This document shows, piece after piece, positions 34,808 through 42,446 of a stretch of 64,000 nucleotides of DNA (the stretch's first letter is position 1; each line of letters opens with the position of its first letter). The stretch lies in contig NZ_JAEQBW010000003.1 of assembly GCF_016679925.1 (NCBI RefSeq), forward strand, positions 124,001 to 188,000, given 5' to 3'. The notes beneath the pieces were generated by a model. The model worked only from the letters and a program-made list of their open reading frames with translations, was not told where the DNA came from and did no database searches. The position numbers and the translations under genes are program-made. This DNA comes from Marivirga aurantiaca. Lineage in GTDB: Bacteria; Bacteroidota; Bacteroidia; Cytophagales; Cyclobacteriaceae.

Positions 34808-35428
34808 CTATCTGTTCCATTCTAAATATATGGAGCGTCCTTCATCTGATAAATAGGGAAATATCATATATTCCAACAATCGGGAACCTTCAGGAATATC
34901 TTTTTTTCCTATCGCGCCATTCTTGTCAATGGAAGTGGCCGAAAGCCAAAAGTCACCGACAATTCGTAAATTTTTGAACAAATATTTATATTCATTCTCC
35001 ATAATTTCTTCTCTTATAAGTTTGGCGCCAATCAAATTATTCAATAGCCTCTCAAATTGCTTTTCACGCTCTTCTAACAGTTTTTGATAATGATTGTTAA
35101 TCATAGCATGGTTTCGAGTGATAAAAACAAAATCAAGCATAAGAAACCGGTATTCATAAAAGCGTGAAATAGTTGCATTGGGAATTTCAAATAGCAACTC
35201 AAATTGACTTTTTAAATCCAGTTTTTCACCAATAGCTTCGTCCAATTTACTTACTAATTCCAGGTAAAGAGCTTCAATAATTTCTTCTCGCTTTTTGAAA
35301 TGATAAGTCAGATTACCTAAGCTTATTCCCAAATCCGCAGATATAGTCCTTAAAGAGACTTGTGAAACGCCCATTTCATTAAACAAGCGTAAAGCACATT
35401 GTAATATTTCTTCTTTTCTTTTACTCAT
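34808..35428 (-). CDS. TetR-family repressor
   Basis: 206 residues from the ATG at 35428; a frame extending to 35485 would run through the operator region and is rejected. The N-terminal helix-turn-helix is clear (RKEEILQCALRLFNEMG, then VSQVSLRTISADLGISLGNL and TYHFKKREEI). The C-terminal ligand domain is helical with aromatic residues. It is divergent from a flavin monooxygenase gene with 108 bases between them, and that gap holds three copies of a 14-bp palindrome. It therefore very likely represses both genes until a ligand binds. Confidence 0.9.
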   Translation of the reverse strand: MSKRKEEILQCALRLFNEMGVSQVSLRTISADLGISLGNLTYHFKKREEIIEALYLELVSKLDEAIGEKLDLKSQFELLFEIPNATISRFYEYRFLMLDFVFITRNHAMINNHYQKLLEEREKQFERLLNNLIGAKLIREEIMENEYKYLFKNLRIVGDFWLSATSIDKNGAIGKKDIPEGSRLLEYMIFPYLSDEGRSIYLEWNR

Positions 35429-35453
35429 CGCTAAAACTGTTAGATGTTTTATT

Positions 35454-35520
35454 AGCACAAATGTACTAATTATTTTGTAGTACACTTGTACTATTCAGTT
35501 GAAAGTAGTACGTTTGTACT
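35454..35520. promoter_or_regulatory. Triple TetR operator over divergent promoters
   Basis: Three copies of AGTAC-N4-GTACT: AGCACAAATGTACT at 35454-35467 (one mismatch), AGTACACTTGTACT at 35479-35492 and AGTACGTTTGTACT at 35507-35520. The first contains a minus-strand -7 box (TACATTTG, 35465 to 35458) for tetR. The third contains a plus-strand -7 box (TACGTTTG, 35509-35516) for the monooxygenase. Repressor binding would therefore block both promoters directly. Confidence 0.8.
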
Positions 35521-35536
35521 ATAAATCTGATAAAAA

Positions 35537-36676
35537 ATGAAAGTAGAAATTATTGGAGCCGGAATAGCTGGCTTAACCGCAGCTATAGCTCTTGAGAAAA
35601 GAGGATTTCAACCTAAGATTTACGAACAGGCAAAAAATTTAAAGGCAGTGGGAGCCGGAATTATTTTAGCCAGTAATGCTATGCAGGTTTATAAACGTTT
35701 GGGATTGGACGAACAACTGAAGTCCCAGGGGATTCCGTTAAATGCATTGAACATTACAAATCAAAAGTTACAGCTTATTTCGAAAGTCGACCTGAATTAT
35801 TTTAAAAACAAATACAATCTACAAAGCCTGGCCATACACAGAGGCAAGCTACAGCAGGTTTTATTGGACAATTTGAAGCACACAGAGATTTGCCTTGATC
35901 ACCAATTAAAAAATATTACCCAACAAAATGAGGCTTACCAACTGGATTTCGAAAATGGAAAATCAGTAAACTCTACTTTGTTAATTGGTGCAGATGGCAT
36001 TCATTCCAAAGTACGGGCAAACTTGTTTCCAACTGGTAAAATCAGGAGCATGCGTCAGATTTGCTGGAGAGGAGTTACTCAATTTGAATTGCCATCGATT
36101 TATAAAAATGAACTGAATGAAGCATGGGGCAGGGGAGATAGATTTGCTTTTGTTCAGTTTAGCCACGATCAAATTTATTGGTACGCGGTGAAATCGTTTA
36201 AACAAAGCGAAAAGGAGTTTTCAGAAGATCACTTGAGCTCCTATTTTCAAAAATATCCGCCTATTGTTCAGGAAATTATTAAAGCCACACCTGCCCATAC
36301 ATTACATACCACGATAATGCAGGATTTAAAACCAATAAGCAATTGGCATGATGAATTTTCTTGCCTGATTGGCGATGCGGCACATGCTACTACTCCCAAT
36401 ATGGGGCAGGGGGCTTGTCAATCTATAGAAGATGCCTACATCTTAGCGGATTGTTTATCAAAACAAAATGTTTTAGATGCCTTTAAAACATATCAAAAAA
36501 TAAGAATGCCCAAGGCTCACCAGGTTGTGAAGCAAAGTTGGCAGATAGGTAAAATCTCGCATTGGGAAAATCCTGTTGCAATAGCTATCAGAAATAAATT
36601 GTTAAAATTAATTCCTCAGAAACTCAATCAAGTCCAGTTAGAAAAATTGTTTCAATTAGAAAAAATTATAGGATGA
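35537..36676 (+). CDS. FAD-dependent monooxygenase (class A, UbiH-like)
   Basis: 379 residues. It has the FAD-binding GAGIAGLTAAIALEKRG at the N-terminus and the second FAD motif GDAAHATTPNMGQGACQSIE near residue 280, typical of class A flavoprotein monooxygenases that use NAD(P)H and oxygen to hydroxylate aromatic or polycyclic compounds. The group includes salicylate hydroxylases and the Tet(X) family; the exact substrate cannot be told. It is controlled by the divergent TetR gene and overlaps the next gene by ATGA. Confidence 0.9.
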   Translation: MKVEIIGAGIAGLTAAIALEKRGFQPKIYEQAKNLKAVGAGIILASNAMQVYKRLGLDEQLKSQGIPLNALNITNQKLQLISKVDLNYFKNKYNLQSLAIHRGKLQQVLLDNLKHTEICLDHQLKNITQQNEAYQLDFENGKSVNSTLLIGADGIHSKVRANLFPTGKIRSMRQICWRGVTQFELPSIYKNELNEAWGRGDRFAFVQFSHDQIYWYAVKSFKQSEKEFSEDHLSSYFQKYPPIVQEIIKATPAHTLHTTIMQDLKPISNWHDEFSCLIGDAAHATTPNMGQGACQSIEDAYILADCLSKQNVLDAFKTYQKIRMPKAHQVVKQSWQIGKISHWENPVAIAIRNKLLKLIPQKLNQVQLEKLFQLEKIIG

Positions 36677-37158
36677 GTAAAGTAAAGGAAGAAGCTACAC
36701 CCAATGAGTATCTGGAAAGAAGATTGCTTGATCAAATTGATTTTTTTGACACATTTTCCACTACAAACCAAGAGAATAATCTGAAAGAAATCGCGCACCT
36801 TATTTTTAACAATCCGCCTAATTGGATAAAATGGCTATTTAATTTAAGAAACAAAATAGTGAAATTGTTTGGGCTAAAGACTGAAATGCCTGCCGATTAT
36901 AATGAGCGGTTTTCTGTCGGTGGATATATCGGTTCTTTCAGAATATTTTCTATTGCCGATCATGAAATAGTGTTGGGTGCTGACGATTCACATTTAAACT
37001 TTAAAGCAATTGTTGTAAACACCAATGCACCCTTGTATAATATTCAAGTTATCACCTTAGTGCAGTACAATAACTTAATGGGGAAGATTTATATGAGCGT
37101 TATAAAACCTTTTCATCGAGTGGTGGTAAAACGGATGGTGAAAAATGCTTATCAATAA
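36673..37158 (+). CDS. DUF2867 family protein
   Basis: 161 residues. It starts within the stop of the monooxygenase gene (ATGA), so it is translationally coupled to it. The pattern EYLERRLLDQIDFFDTFSTT, FSVGGYIGSFRIFSIADHEI and LVQYNNLMGKIYMSVIKPFH matches DUF2867, which in Bacteroidota often accompanies oxidoreductases. Its biochemical role is unknown; being in the same repressor-controlled unit suggests a helper role. Confidence 0.82.
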   Translation: MSKVKEEATPNEYLERRLLDQIDFFDTFSTTNQENNLKEIAHLIFNNPPNWIKWLFNLRNKIVKLFGLKTEMPADYNERFSVGGYIGSFRIFSIADHEIVLGADDSHLNFKAIVVNTNAPLYNIQVITLVQYNNLMGKIYMSVIKPFHRVVVKRMVKNAYQ

Positions 37159-37570
37159 AAAAAAACGAAAGTAATTAGGGTTGTCTTGTTAAATATCTCG
37201 ATGTTCAAAAACCAAATGATCTTCGCTGTAATCGGGCGGGCTGGCCGACAAAAAGGCGGGGAGCGCGTTGAATTGCAGCGTGGAAGCATCTTTTTGTCTT
37301 AATTTTTTGTTTCTTTTGTATCAAAACAAAAGAAAGGAGAAGAAAATATGGTTTTAAGAGGTGTGAAATTTAATTGAAAACCTCAATATTCAGTAAAACT
37401 TTTAATTTTTCAAGGTTTCATAGGCGAATCTAGTTCCTGTATCTACTGATTGAAATAATCTAATATGGTTTTTAAATGAAAATTTATTTTTCATGAGAAG
37501 CCTAATTAATAACCTAAAAAGGCAAATGGTTTCGGAAGTTAAAGGACAGAAAAGCTAAAGCAATTCTATT
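37159..37570. repeat. Gene-free gap with dispersed repeats
   Basis: Bases ~37190-37372 correspond to repeats at 8310-8440 and 46362-46580 (shared: GACAAAAAGGCGGGG, GAATTGCAGCGTGGAAG, CTTTTGTATCAAAACAAAAG, GGAGAAGAAAATATGG). Bases 37476-37510 (GAAAATTTATTTTTCATGAG) match the end of the repeats at 24567 and 46583. Confidence 0.55.
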
Positions 37571-37645
37571 CACTACATTAGAAGCTATTTGTGAAGCGTT
37601 GGAATATCGACCATCTGATAGTGATAGTTTACAAATAGTATCAAA
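37571..37645 (+). pseudogene. Fragment of an XRE-type helix-turn-helix gene
   Basis: A short plus-strand frame reads AILFTTLEAICEALEYRPSD, which fits the second half of a Cro/C1-type helix-turn-helix. It has no start, lacks the first helices and runs into unrelated sequence. It looks like the leftover of an excised or degraded regulator gene. Confidence 0.35.
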
Positions 37646-37697
37646 TATGACATTGTCCAATGTTGAGGGTAATGGAAAAACAACATTCTGAACAAAT

Positions 37698-38291
37698 ATG
37701 AACGGCTCCAACTTTAAAACCTATCTGACTTCAAACCTTGAAGTAGCCGAAGAAGAAATTTCGTCTTTGCTTGAGAACTGTGTCACTAAAATTTTTAAAA
37801 AGGGTCAATTTCTACTTCGTAAAAACGAATACTGTAAGCATGCCTTTTTTGTTGAAGAGGGACTCTTAAGGCAATATTCGATTAATGAAAAAGGAAAGGA
37901 ACACATTCTTTCATTTGCACCTGAAAATTGGTTTGCTACGGATAGGGAAAGTTCTGTTTTCAATCAACCCTCCGTTTATTACATTCAGGCGTTGGAGGAC
38001 AGTAAGGTGGTCATGATAGATGAAGATTTCATTCGCCTGCTCTCAGAAAAAATTCCAGCATTTACAGATTTCAATAATCGATTACTTCATAATCACATCA
38101 GACATTTACAAAATAGGATTAACCTCTTGTTGAGTGCAGCTGCTGAGGACAGATACCTACAATTCATTAAAATGTATCCGGACCTTTTATTACGAGTGCC
38201 ACAGACGATGATTGCTTCCTATTTGGGCATTACCCCGGAAACTTTAAGCCGTGTACGTAAAGAGTTGGCACAAAAAAACTTCAAAACTTAA
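37698..38291 (+). CDS. Crp/Fnr-family transcriptional regulator
   Basis: 197 residues: cyclic-nucleotide-binding-like barrel (FKKGQFLLRKNEYCKHAFFV, then EEGLLRQYSINEKGKEHILS), dimer helix, and a C-terminal helix-turn-helix (VPQTMIASYLGITPETLSRV). There is no Fe-S cysteine set. It is followed by a pirin gene 66 bases downstream, a common pairing in which the regulator controls pirin and neighbouring redox genes. Confidence 0.88.
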   Translation: MNGSNFKTYLTSNLEVAEEEISSLLENCVTKIFKKGQFLLRKNEYCKHAFFVEEGLLRQYSINEKGKEHILSFAPENWFATDRESSVFNQPSVYYIQALEDSKVVMIDEDFIRLLSEKIPAFTDFNNRLLHNHIRHLQNRINLLLSAAAEDRYLQFIKMYPDLLLRVPQTMIASYLGITPETLSRVRKELAQKNFKT

Positions 38292-38357
38292 GTTCTTATC
38301 ATACATCAATGCATGGAAGATGCATTGTGACTAATTTCATGATAAATACACAATATT

Positions 38358-39236
38358 ATGAAAACAAGAACAGTAGAAATTATAGCAAGTCCCAGAGAAC
38401 CACACCTTGTTGGAGATGGTTTTCGGGTGCACAATTTTATCCCAAGTGGGTATAGAATGGATATGCAACGCATGAATCCATTTATCATGTTGGATTATAA
38501 TTCAACCCATAATTTTCCGCCAGCTGACAAGCCAAAAGGAGTAGGAGTGCATCCGCATAGAGGATTCGAAACGGTGACTATTGCTTACAAAGGCAAGGTC
38601 CAACATCACGACAGCAGTGGAGGCGGTGGAGTTATTGGCGAAGGTGATGTTCAATGGATGACGGCTGCCAGCGGTGTCCTTCACAAAGAATACCACGAAG
38701 AAGAATGGAGCAAAAAAGGAGGTGATTTTCAAATGGTGCAGCTTTGGGTCAACTTGCCCAAAAAGGATAAAATGAGCGCACCGAAATATCAGGCTATCAA
38801 ATATGAGGATATCAAACGCTATGAATTGGAGAAGAATGCAGGGAATATAGAAGTGATTGCTGGCGAATATAAGGGCATCAAAGGTCCCGCTTCAACTTTT
38901 ACGCCTATCCATATGCTGAATGCTAAATTGAATAAAGGCGGAAAGGCTGTTTTTGAGTTTCCTGCCCATTACAATACCACCTTGCTTGTTTTGGAAGGAA
39001 GCATTGTAATCAATGGTAAAGAGGAAGCACCCACAAACCATATGGCATTGATGGCCAATGATGGCGAAAAATTTGAGATTGAGGCAAGTGATAAGGCAGT
39101 GGTTTTGGTTTTGAGTGGAGAACCCATTAACGAACCTATTGCAGCACACGGCCCATTCGTAATGAATACCAGGGAAGAATTGATGGAAGCGTTTAACGAC
39201 TTCAATAATGGAAAATTCGGATATTTAGAGGAATAG
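38358..39236 (+). CDS. Pirin family protein
   Basis: 292 residues, the usual pirin length, with two cupin domains. N-terminal metal-site motifs are GVHPHRGFETVTIAYKG and SGVLHKEYHEE; the C-terminal cupin follows (TTLLVLEGSIVINGKEE). Pirins bind Fe(II) and act as redox-linked regulators or quercetinase-like enzymes. It lies downstream of a Crp/Fnr-type regulator. A 79-bp inverted-repeat element separates it from the next gene. Confidence 0.92.
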   Translation: MKTRTVEIIASPREPHLVGDGFRVHNFIPSGYRMDMQRMNPFIMLDYNSTHNFPPADKPKGVGVHPHRGFETVTIAYKGKVQHHDSSGGGGVIGEGDVQWMTAASGVLHKEYHEEEWSKKGGDFQMVQLWVNLPKKDKMSAPKYQAIKYEDIKRYELEKNAGNIEVIAGEYKGIKGPASTFTPIHMLNAKLNKGGKAVFEFPAHYNTTLLVLEGSIVINGKEEAPTNHMALMANDGEKFEIEASDKAVVLVLSGEPINEPIAAHGPFVMNTREELMEAFNDFNNGKFGYLEE

Positions 39237-39251
39237 CGTAATCACAATATA

Positions 39252-39330
39252 ATGTCGTTTAGTTAAGCTTTATTTTAGGCCTTAATCCTTTTCCGATTGG
39301 AGAAGGATGGTTGTCTTGACTAAACGACAT
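39252..39330. mobile_element. MITE-like element, copy 3
   Basis: 79 bp bounded by ATGTCGTTTAGTTAAG and CTTGACTAAACGACAT (inverted, one mismatch), with the same CCTT..GAGAAGGAT-type core in altered order. A 9-bp direct repeat AATCACAAT lies close outside on each side (39240-39248 and 39333-39341), as a target-site duplication would. Confidence 0.6.
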
Positions 39331-39356
39331 GGAATCACAATTTTAAAATTATAATC

Positions 39357-40286
39357 ATGGATAAATTATTAAACTTACCCAAGCTGAATTATAAAGGAAA
39401 TGAAGATAAGAAAATGACCCTTCATTTGTTCCTGCAGGTGATGGGTAAAATTCGTTTGAAAATGACACCAAGAAAAAATCACTGGTGGTACGTGACCGAA
39501 TACGTGAGTACTCAAGGGCTAACAACAGGTTCTATTCCCTACAATTCAGGTCTCGATAAATTCAGCATTACTTTAAATGTCATTCAGCATAAATTGGAAG
39601 TAAATACAAGTAAAGGGGAACTGGAAAGTTTCCCTTTGCACAAAAGCCTTACGGTGGCAGATTTTTATAAAAAGTTGATAGCTATAATGCAGAAGCTGAT
39701 TATTCCGGTTTCTATTGTGGATGTCCCTTATGATTTGGGTATCGATAAGTCTTTCGGAGAGATTACCGAATACCACCATTATGATAAGGAGTATACCCAA
39801 AATTTATGGCGGAGTTTAGTTTGGATAGATGATGTTTTTACAGAATTCAGCGGCCGTTTTTATGGCAAAACCTGTCCCGTACACCTCTATTGGCATTCAA
39901 TGGATTTGGCGGTAACACGTTTCTCCGGCAATGAAGCGCCTCCTATGGGAGATGATGCACGGCTGTCAGACAAAGATGCTTATTCGCATGAATGCATAAG
40001 TTTTGGTTTCTGGGCGGGTGATGAAAATGTAACCGAACCGGCATTTTATTCCTATACTTATCCCTCTCCGGAAGGCTTAGATCAGGAAATTTTATCTCCT
40101 TCTTCAGCGGAGTGGGTGCTCAGTAACGGAAGTCCTATGGCAATTTTGAAATATAATAGCCTGTTAGCAGAAGAAAATCCAAGAAAGGCATTGCTGGATT
40201 TTATGGAAACAGCCTATCAGGCAGGAGCCAAAAGAGCCAATTGGGATCTTGAAAAACTAAAAGTGCCGGCATTGGATAATCTGTAA
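39357..40286 (+). CDS. DUF5996 family protein
   Basis: 309 residues. The layout NHWWYVTEYVSTQGLTTGSI, then SLTVADFYKKLIAIMQ, GRFYGKTCPVHLYWHSMDLA and ECISFGFWAGDENV is that of DUF5996, a conserved cytoplasmic family with no assigned reaction. The conserved His, Trp and Asp residues suggest a catalytic or ligand site. It is in a plus-strand run with pirin and a TMEM175-like protein. Confidence 0.82.
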   Translation: MDKLLNLPKLNYKGNEDKKMTLHLFLQVMGKIRLKMTPRKNHWWYVTEYVSTQGLTTGSIPYNSGLDKFSITLNVIQHKLEVNTSKGELESFPLHKSLTVADFYKKLIAIMQKLIIPVSIVDVPYDLGIDKSFGEITEYHHYDKEYTQNLWRSLVWIDDVFTEFSGRFYGKTCPVHLYWHSMDLAVTRFSGNEAPPMGDDARLSDKDAYSHECISFGFWAGDENVTEPAFYSYTYPSPEGLDQEILSPSSAEWVLSNGSPMAILKYNSLLAEENPRKALLDFMETAYQAGAKRANWDLEKLKVPALDNL

Positions 40287-40309
40287 AAAAGTTTTAAATT
40301 AATTACATT

Positions 40310-40885
40310 ATGAAAACAGGAAGATTAGAAGCGTTTAGTGACGGGGTCCTCGCTATTGTCATCACTATTATGGTTTTAGAGATGAAAGTGCCAGAAGGTG
40401 CTGATTTTGAAGCCCTGAAACCAATTTTCCCTGTTTTTCTGACCTATGTATTGAGCTTTGTTTATTTAGGGATTTATTGGAACAACCACCATCATTTGCT
40501 TCAAGCGGTTAATCAAATAAACGGAAAAATATTATGGGCGAACTTGAATTTATTGTTTTGGCTCTCCCTTTTTCCGTTTGTTACTGGTTGGATGGGAGAA
40601 AACCATTTTGAAGCAAACCCAATCATATTGTATGGGGTGGTATTGTTTATGGCAGCCCTGGCATTTAAATTTATGGTCTATTTTATAGTAAAAAACGAAG
40701 GGAAAAATTCTAAGGTGGGCAAGGTGTATGACAATGATAAAAAATTGAATATTTCACTTATACTATATTTATTTGGTATCGCCCTATCATTTTTTCAGCC
40801 AGTAGTCAGTCTGGTGATCTATTTAATTGTAGCCCTCATGTGGATAGTACCTGACCCAAAAATTGAAAAAACTTTAAAACAATAA
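40310..40885 (+). CDS. TMEM175-family (DUF1211) membrane protein
   Basis: 191 residues; begins with RLEAFSDGVLAIVITIMVLE, including the FSDG signature of bacterial TMEM175 / DUF1211 potassium channels. Hydrophobic helices continue to the C-terminus. Such proteins pass potassium across the inner membrane as tetramers of one repeat each. It follows DUF5996 by 23 bases and precedes the Fe-S/GNAT gene by 2 bases, so they are one transcript. Confidence 0.85.
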   Translation: MKTGRLEAFSDGVLAIVITIMVLEMKVPEGADFEALKPIFPVFLTYVLSFVYLGIYWNNHHHLLQAVNQINGKILWANLNLLFWLSLFPFVTGWMGENHFEANPIILYGVVLFMAALAFKFMVYFIVKNEGKNSKVGKVYDNDKKLNISLILYLFGIALSFFQPVVSLVIYLIVALMWIVPDPKIEKTLKQ

Positions 40886-40887
40886 CT

Positions 40888-41385
40888 ATGATAACCAAAG
40901 AATATTCAAACGGAGAAACCACTATTTTATGGAAACCAGAGAAGTGTATCCATGCTGGTATATGTGTTAAAACCTTGCCTAAAGTTTACCATCCTAAAGA
41001 GAAACCTTGGATTACAGCTGAAAATGCCACTTCTCAGGAAATAATTGATCAAGTAGCAAAATGTCCTTCAGGTGCATTGAGCATCAAAGGAACGCTTGAT
41101 AGCATAAAAATAGAACGTGAAGACAATGGTAAAAAAGGACGTTATGTGATTTACTACCATGATGAATTTGCAGGAGAAATGACCTTTACCTGGGCAGGAA
41201 AAACGCAGTTTATTATTGACCATACAGGGGTAGAAGAAAAATTTGCAGGAAAAGGACTAGGGAAGAAGTTAGTGATGAGATCAGTTGAATATGCTCGGGA
41301 AAACAATTTGAAAATCATACCGCTTTGCCCTTTTGCCAAGAAGGTATTTGATACAACTGAAGAAATTCAAGACGTAAGGAGTTAA
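40888..41385 (+). CDS. Fer4_19 iron-sulfur / GNAT YjdJ-type fusion
   Basis: 165 residues with two parts. Residues 1-68 are a divergent mono-cluster 4Fe-4S domain (EKCIHAGICVKTLPKVY, then VAKCPSGALSIKG). Residues ~75-165 are a YjdJ-like GCN5-related acetyltransferase (FTWAGKTQFIIDHTGVEEKF, then AGKGLGKKLVMRSVEYAREN and PLCPFAKKVF). The combination is known in Bacteroidota. Acetyl-acceptor and electron partner are unknown. A reading-frame remnant overlaps its end. Confidence 0.85.
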   Translation: MITKEYSNGETTILWKPEKCIHAGICVKTLPKVYHPKEKPWITAENATSQEIIDQVAKCPSGALSIKGTLDSIKIEREDNGKKGRYVIYYHDEFAGEMTFTWAGKTQFIIDHTGVEEKFAGKGLGKKLVMRSVEYARENNLKIIPLCPFAKKVFDTTEEIQDVRS

Positions 41386-41510
41386 AAAATCACTACCGCC
41401 AACACCTAGAAATAGACCTTGGGAGGACTTACCATTATTGTCTAAACAAAGGACATGAATGCGGTTTTACTAAAGGTGCGAAACTGTGGCAGTGGTTGGA
41501 AATTCCGTAG
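41386..41510 (+). pseudogene. Unidentified C-terminal coding remnant
   Basis: A frame that enters from within the end of the preceding gene and stops at TAG 41508-41510 reads NHYRQHLEIDLGRTYHYCLN then KGHECGFTKGAKLWQWLEIP. Its composition (His, Cys, Trp) looks like real protein, but it has no start codon. It is probably the tail of a degraded gene; family not recognised. Confidence 0.3.
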
Positions 41511-41662
41511 CAATTCGTAAATTTAAATCTGAGTGGTTTTGAGCAGATGGCAAGCTTAGTTCTTTCTCTCAAAGTGATACTATAGCAAAATCTCGCTCAT
41601 TATAGCTAGCTATCATTAATGGTAAAAAAACTAAAATTTAATTTTTGTATATTTAAATAACA

Positions 41663-42406
41663 ATGAAAAAACTCGTCTTACTTATCTTATTCGTATCCTT
41701 CTTTAGTTTAATTTCTTGTAACAACGATGATACAACGGAACCAGTAGTCACTCATCTGGAAGGGAACTTAGAAATCAGGTCAATGGAAGATTTAGAAGAC
41801 CCAATAGTTCAGGCATACAAATCAATTAATGGCAATTTGATAATAAATTATACATACGAAGTTGAGAATTTAAATTCCTTACAAAACTTAGAACAGGTGA
41901 ATGGGATTATAATTAAGAACAACCAGAATTTGAAGTCGTTAAATGGGTTAGAAAATATTCAGGAAGTAGAGTTTTTAGAAATTGAAGCCAACCCACAGCT
42001 TTCTTCATTAACGGGACTTGAAAACTTAACCAAAATTTCAGAGATCTTCAGTATTGACAACAACGATGGATTAGAAACTTTAAACGCCCTAAATGGATTA
42101 ACGAAAGTAGGTGTTCAATTTTTTCTTTTCGATAATCTATCATTAACCAGTTTAAATGGATTAGAAAATTTAGAAGAAGTTCCTCAACTTCTAATCACTA
42201 ATAATATTAATTTAACAGATATTAATGCCTTAGTAGGTGTTAATTCTTCCTCTGACATAAGAATTGATTCCAATGATCAGTTAGCAGATTTTTGTGCATT
42301 AGCGAATTTTGTAAAAGAAAATAGTGAATCTGTTTATTTTATAGCCAGGCATAATAACTACAATCCCACTATCGAGGACATGATAAATAATGATTGTTCT
42401 AACTAA
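41663..42406 (+). CDS. Leucine-rich (receptor-L-like) lipoprotein
   Basis: 247 residues; lipobox SLISC (Cys19). After an acidic spacer, the mature protein is built of ~22-residue repeats with the pattern LxSLNGLENL-x-x-V (LNSLQNLEQVNGIIIKNNQN, LSSLTGLENLTKISEIFSID, LTSLNGLENLEEVPQLLITN). This is the irregular leucine-rich solenoid of receptor-L-type domains. It is probably exposed at the surface and binds protein or sugar. It directly precedes the fourth DUF4157 gene. Confidence 0.78.
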   Translation: MKKLVLLILFVSFFSLISCNNDDTTEPVVTHLEGNLEIRSMEDLEDPIVQAYKSINGNLIINYTYEVENLNSLQNLEQVNGIIIKNNQNLKSLNGLENIQEVEFLEIEANPQLSSLTGLENLTKISEIFSIDNNDGLETLNALNGLTKVGVQFFLFDNLSLTSLNGLENLEEVPQLLITNNINLTDINALVGVNSSSDIRIDSNDQLADFCALANFVKENSESVYFIARHNNYNPTIEDMINNDCSN

Positions 42407-42446
42407 AAAATACTAGTGCCAATCAACCAAACATAAATACCAAAGA

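Noticed and set aside
34675-34977. 100-codon frame overlapping the end of the effector gene
   Set aside because: Covers the antisense of tetR and has low-complexity, non-protein-like composition.
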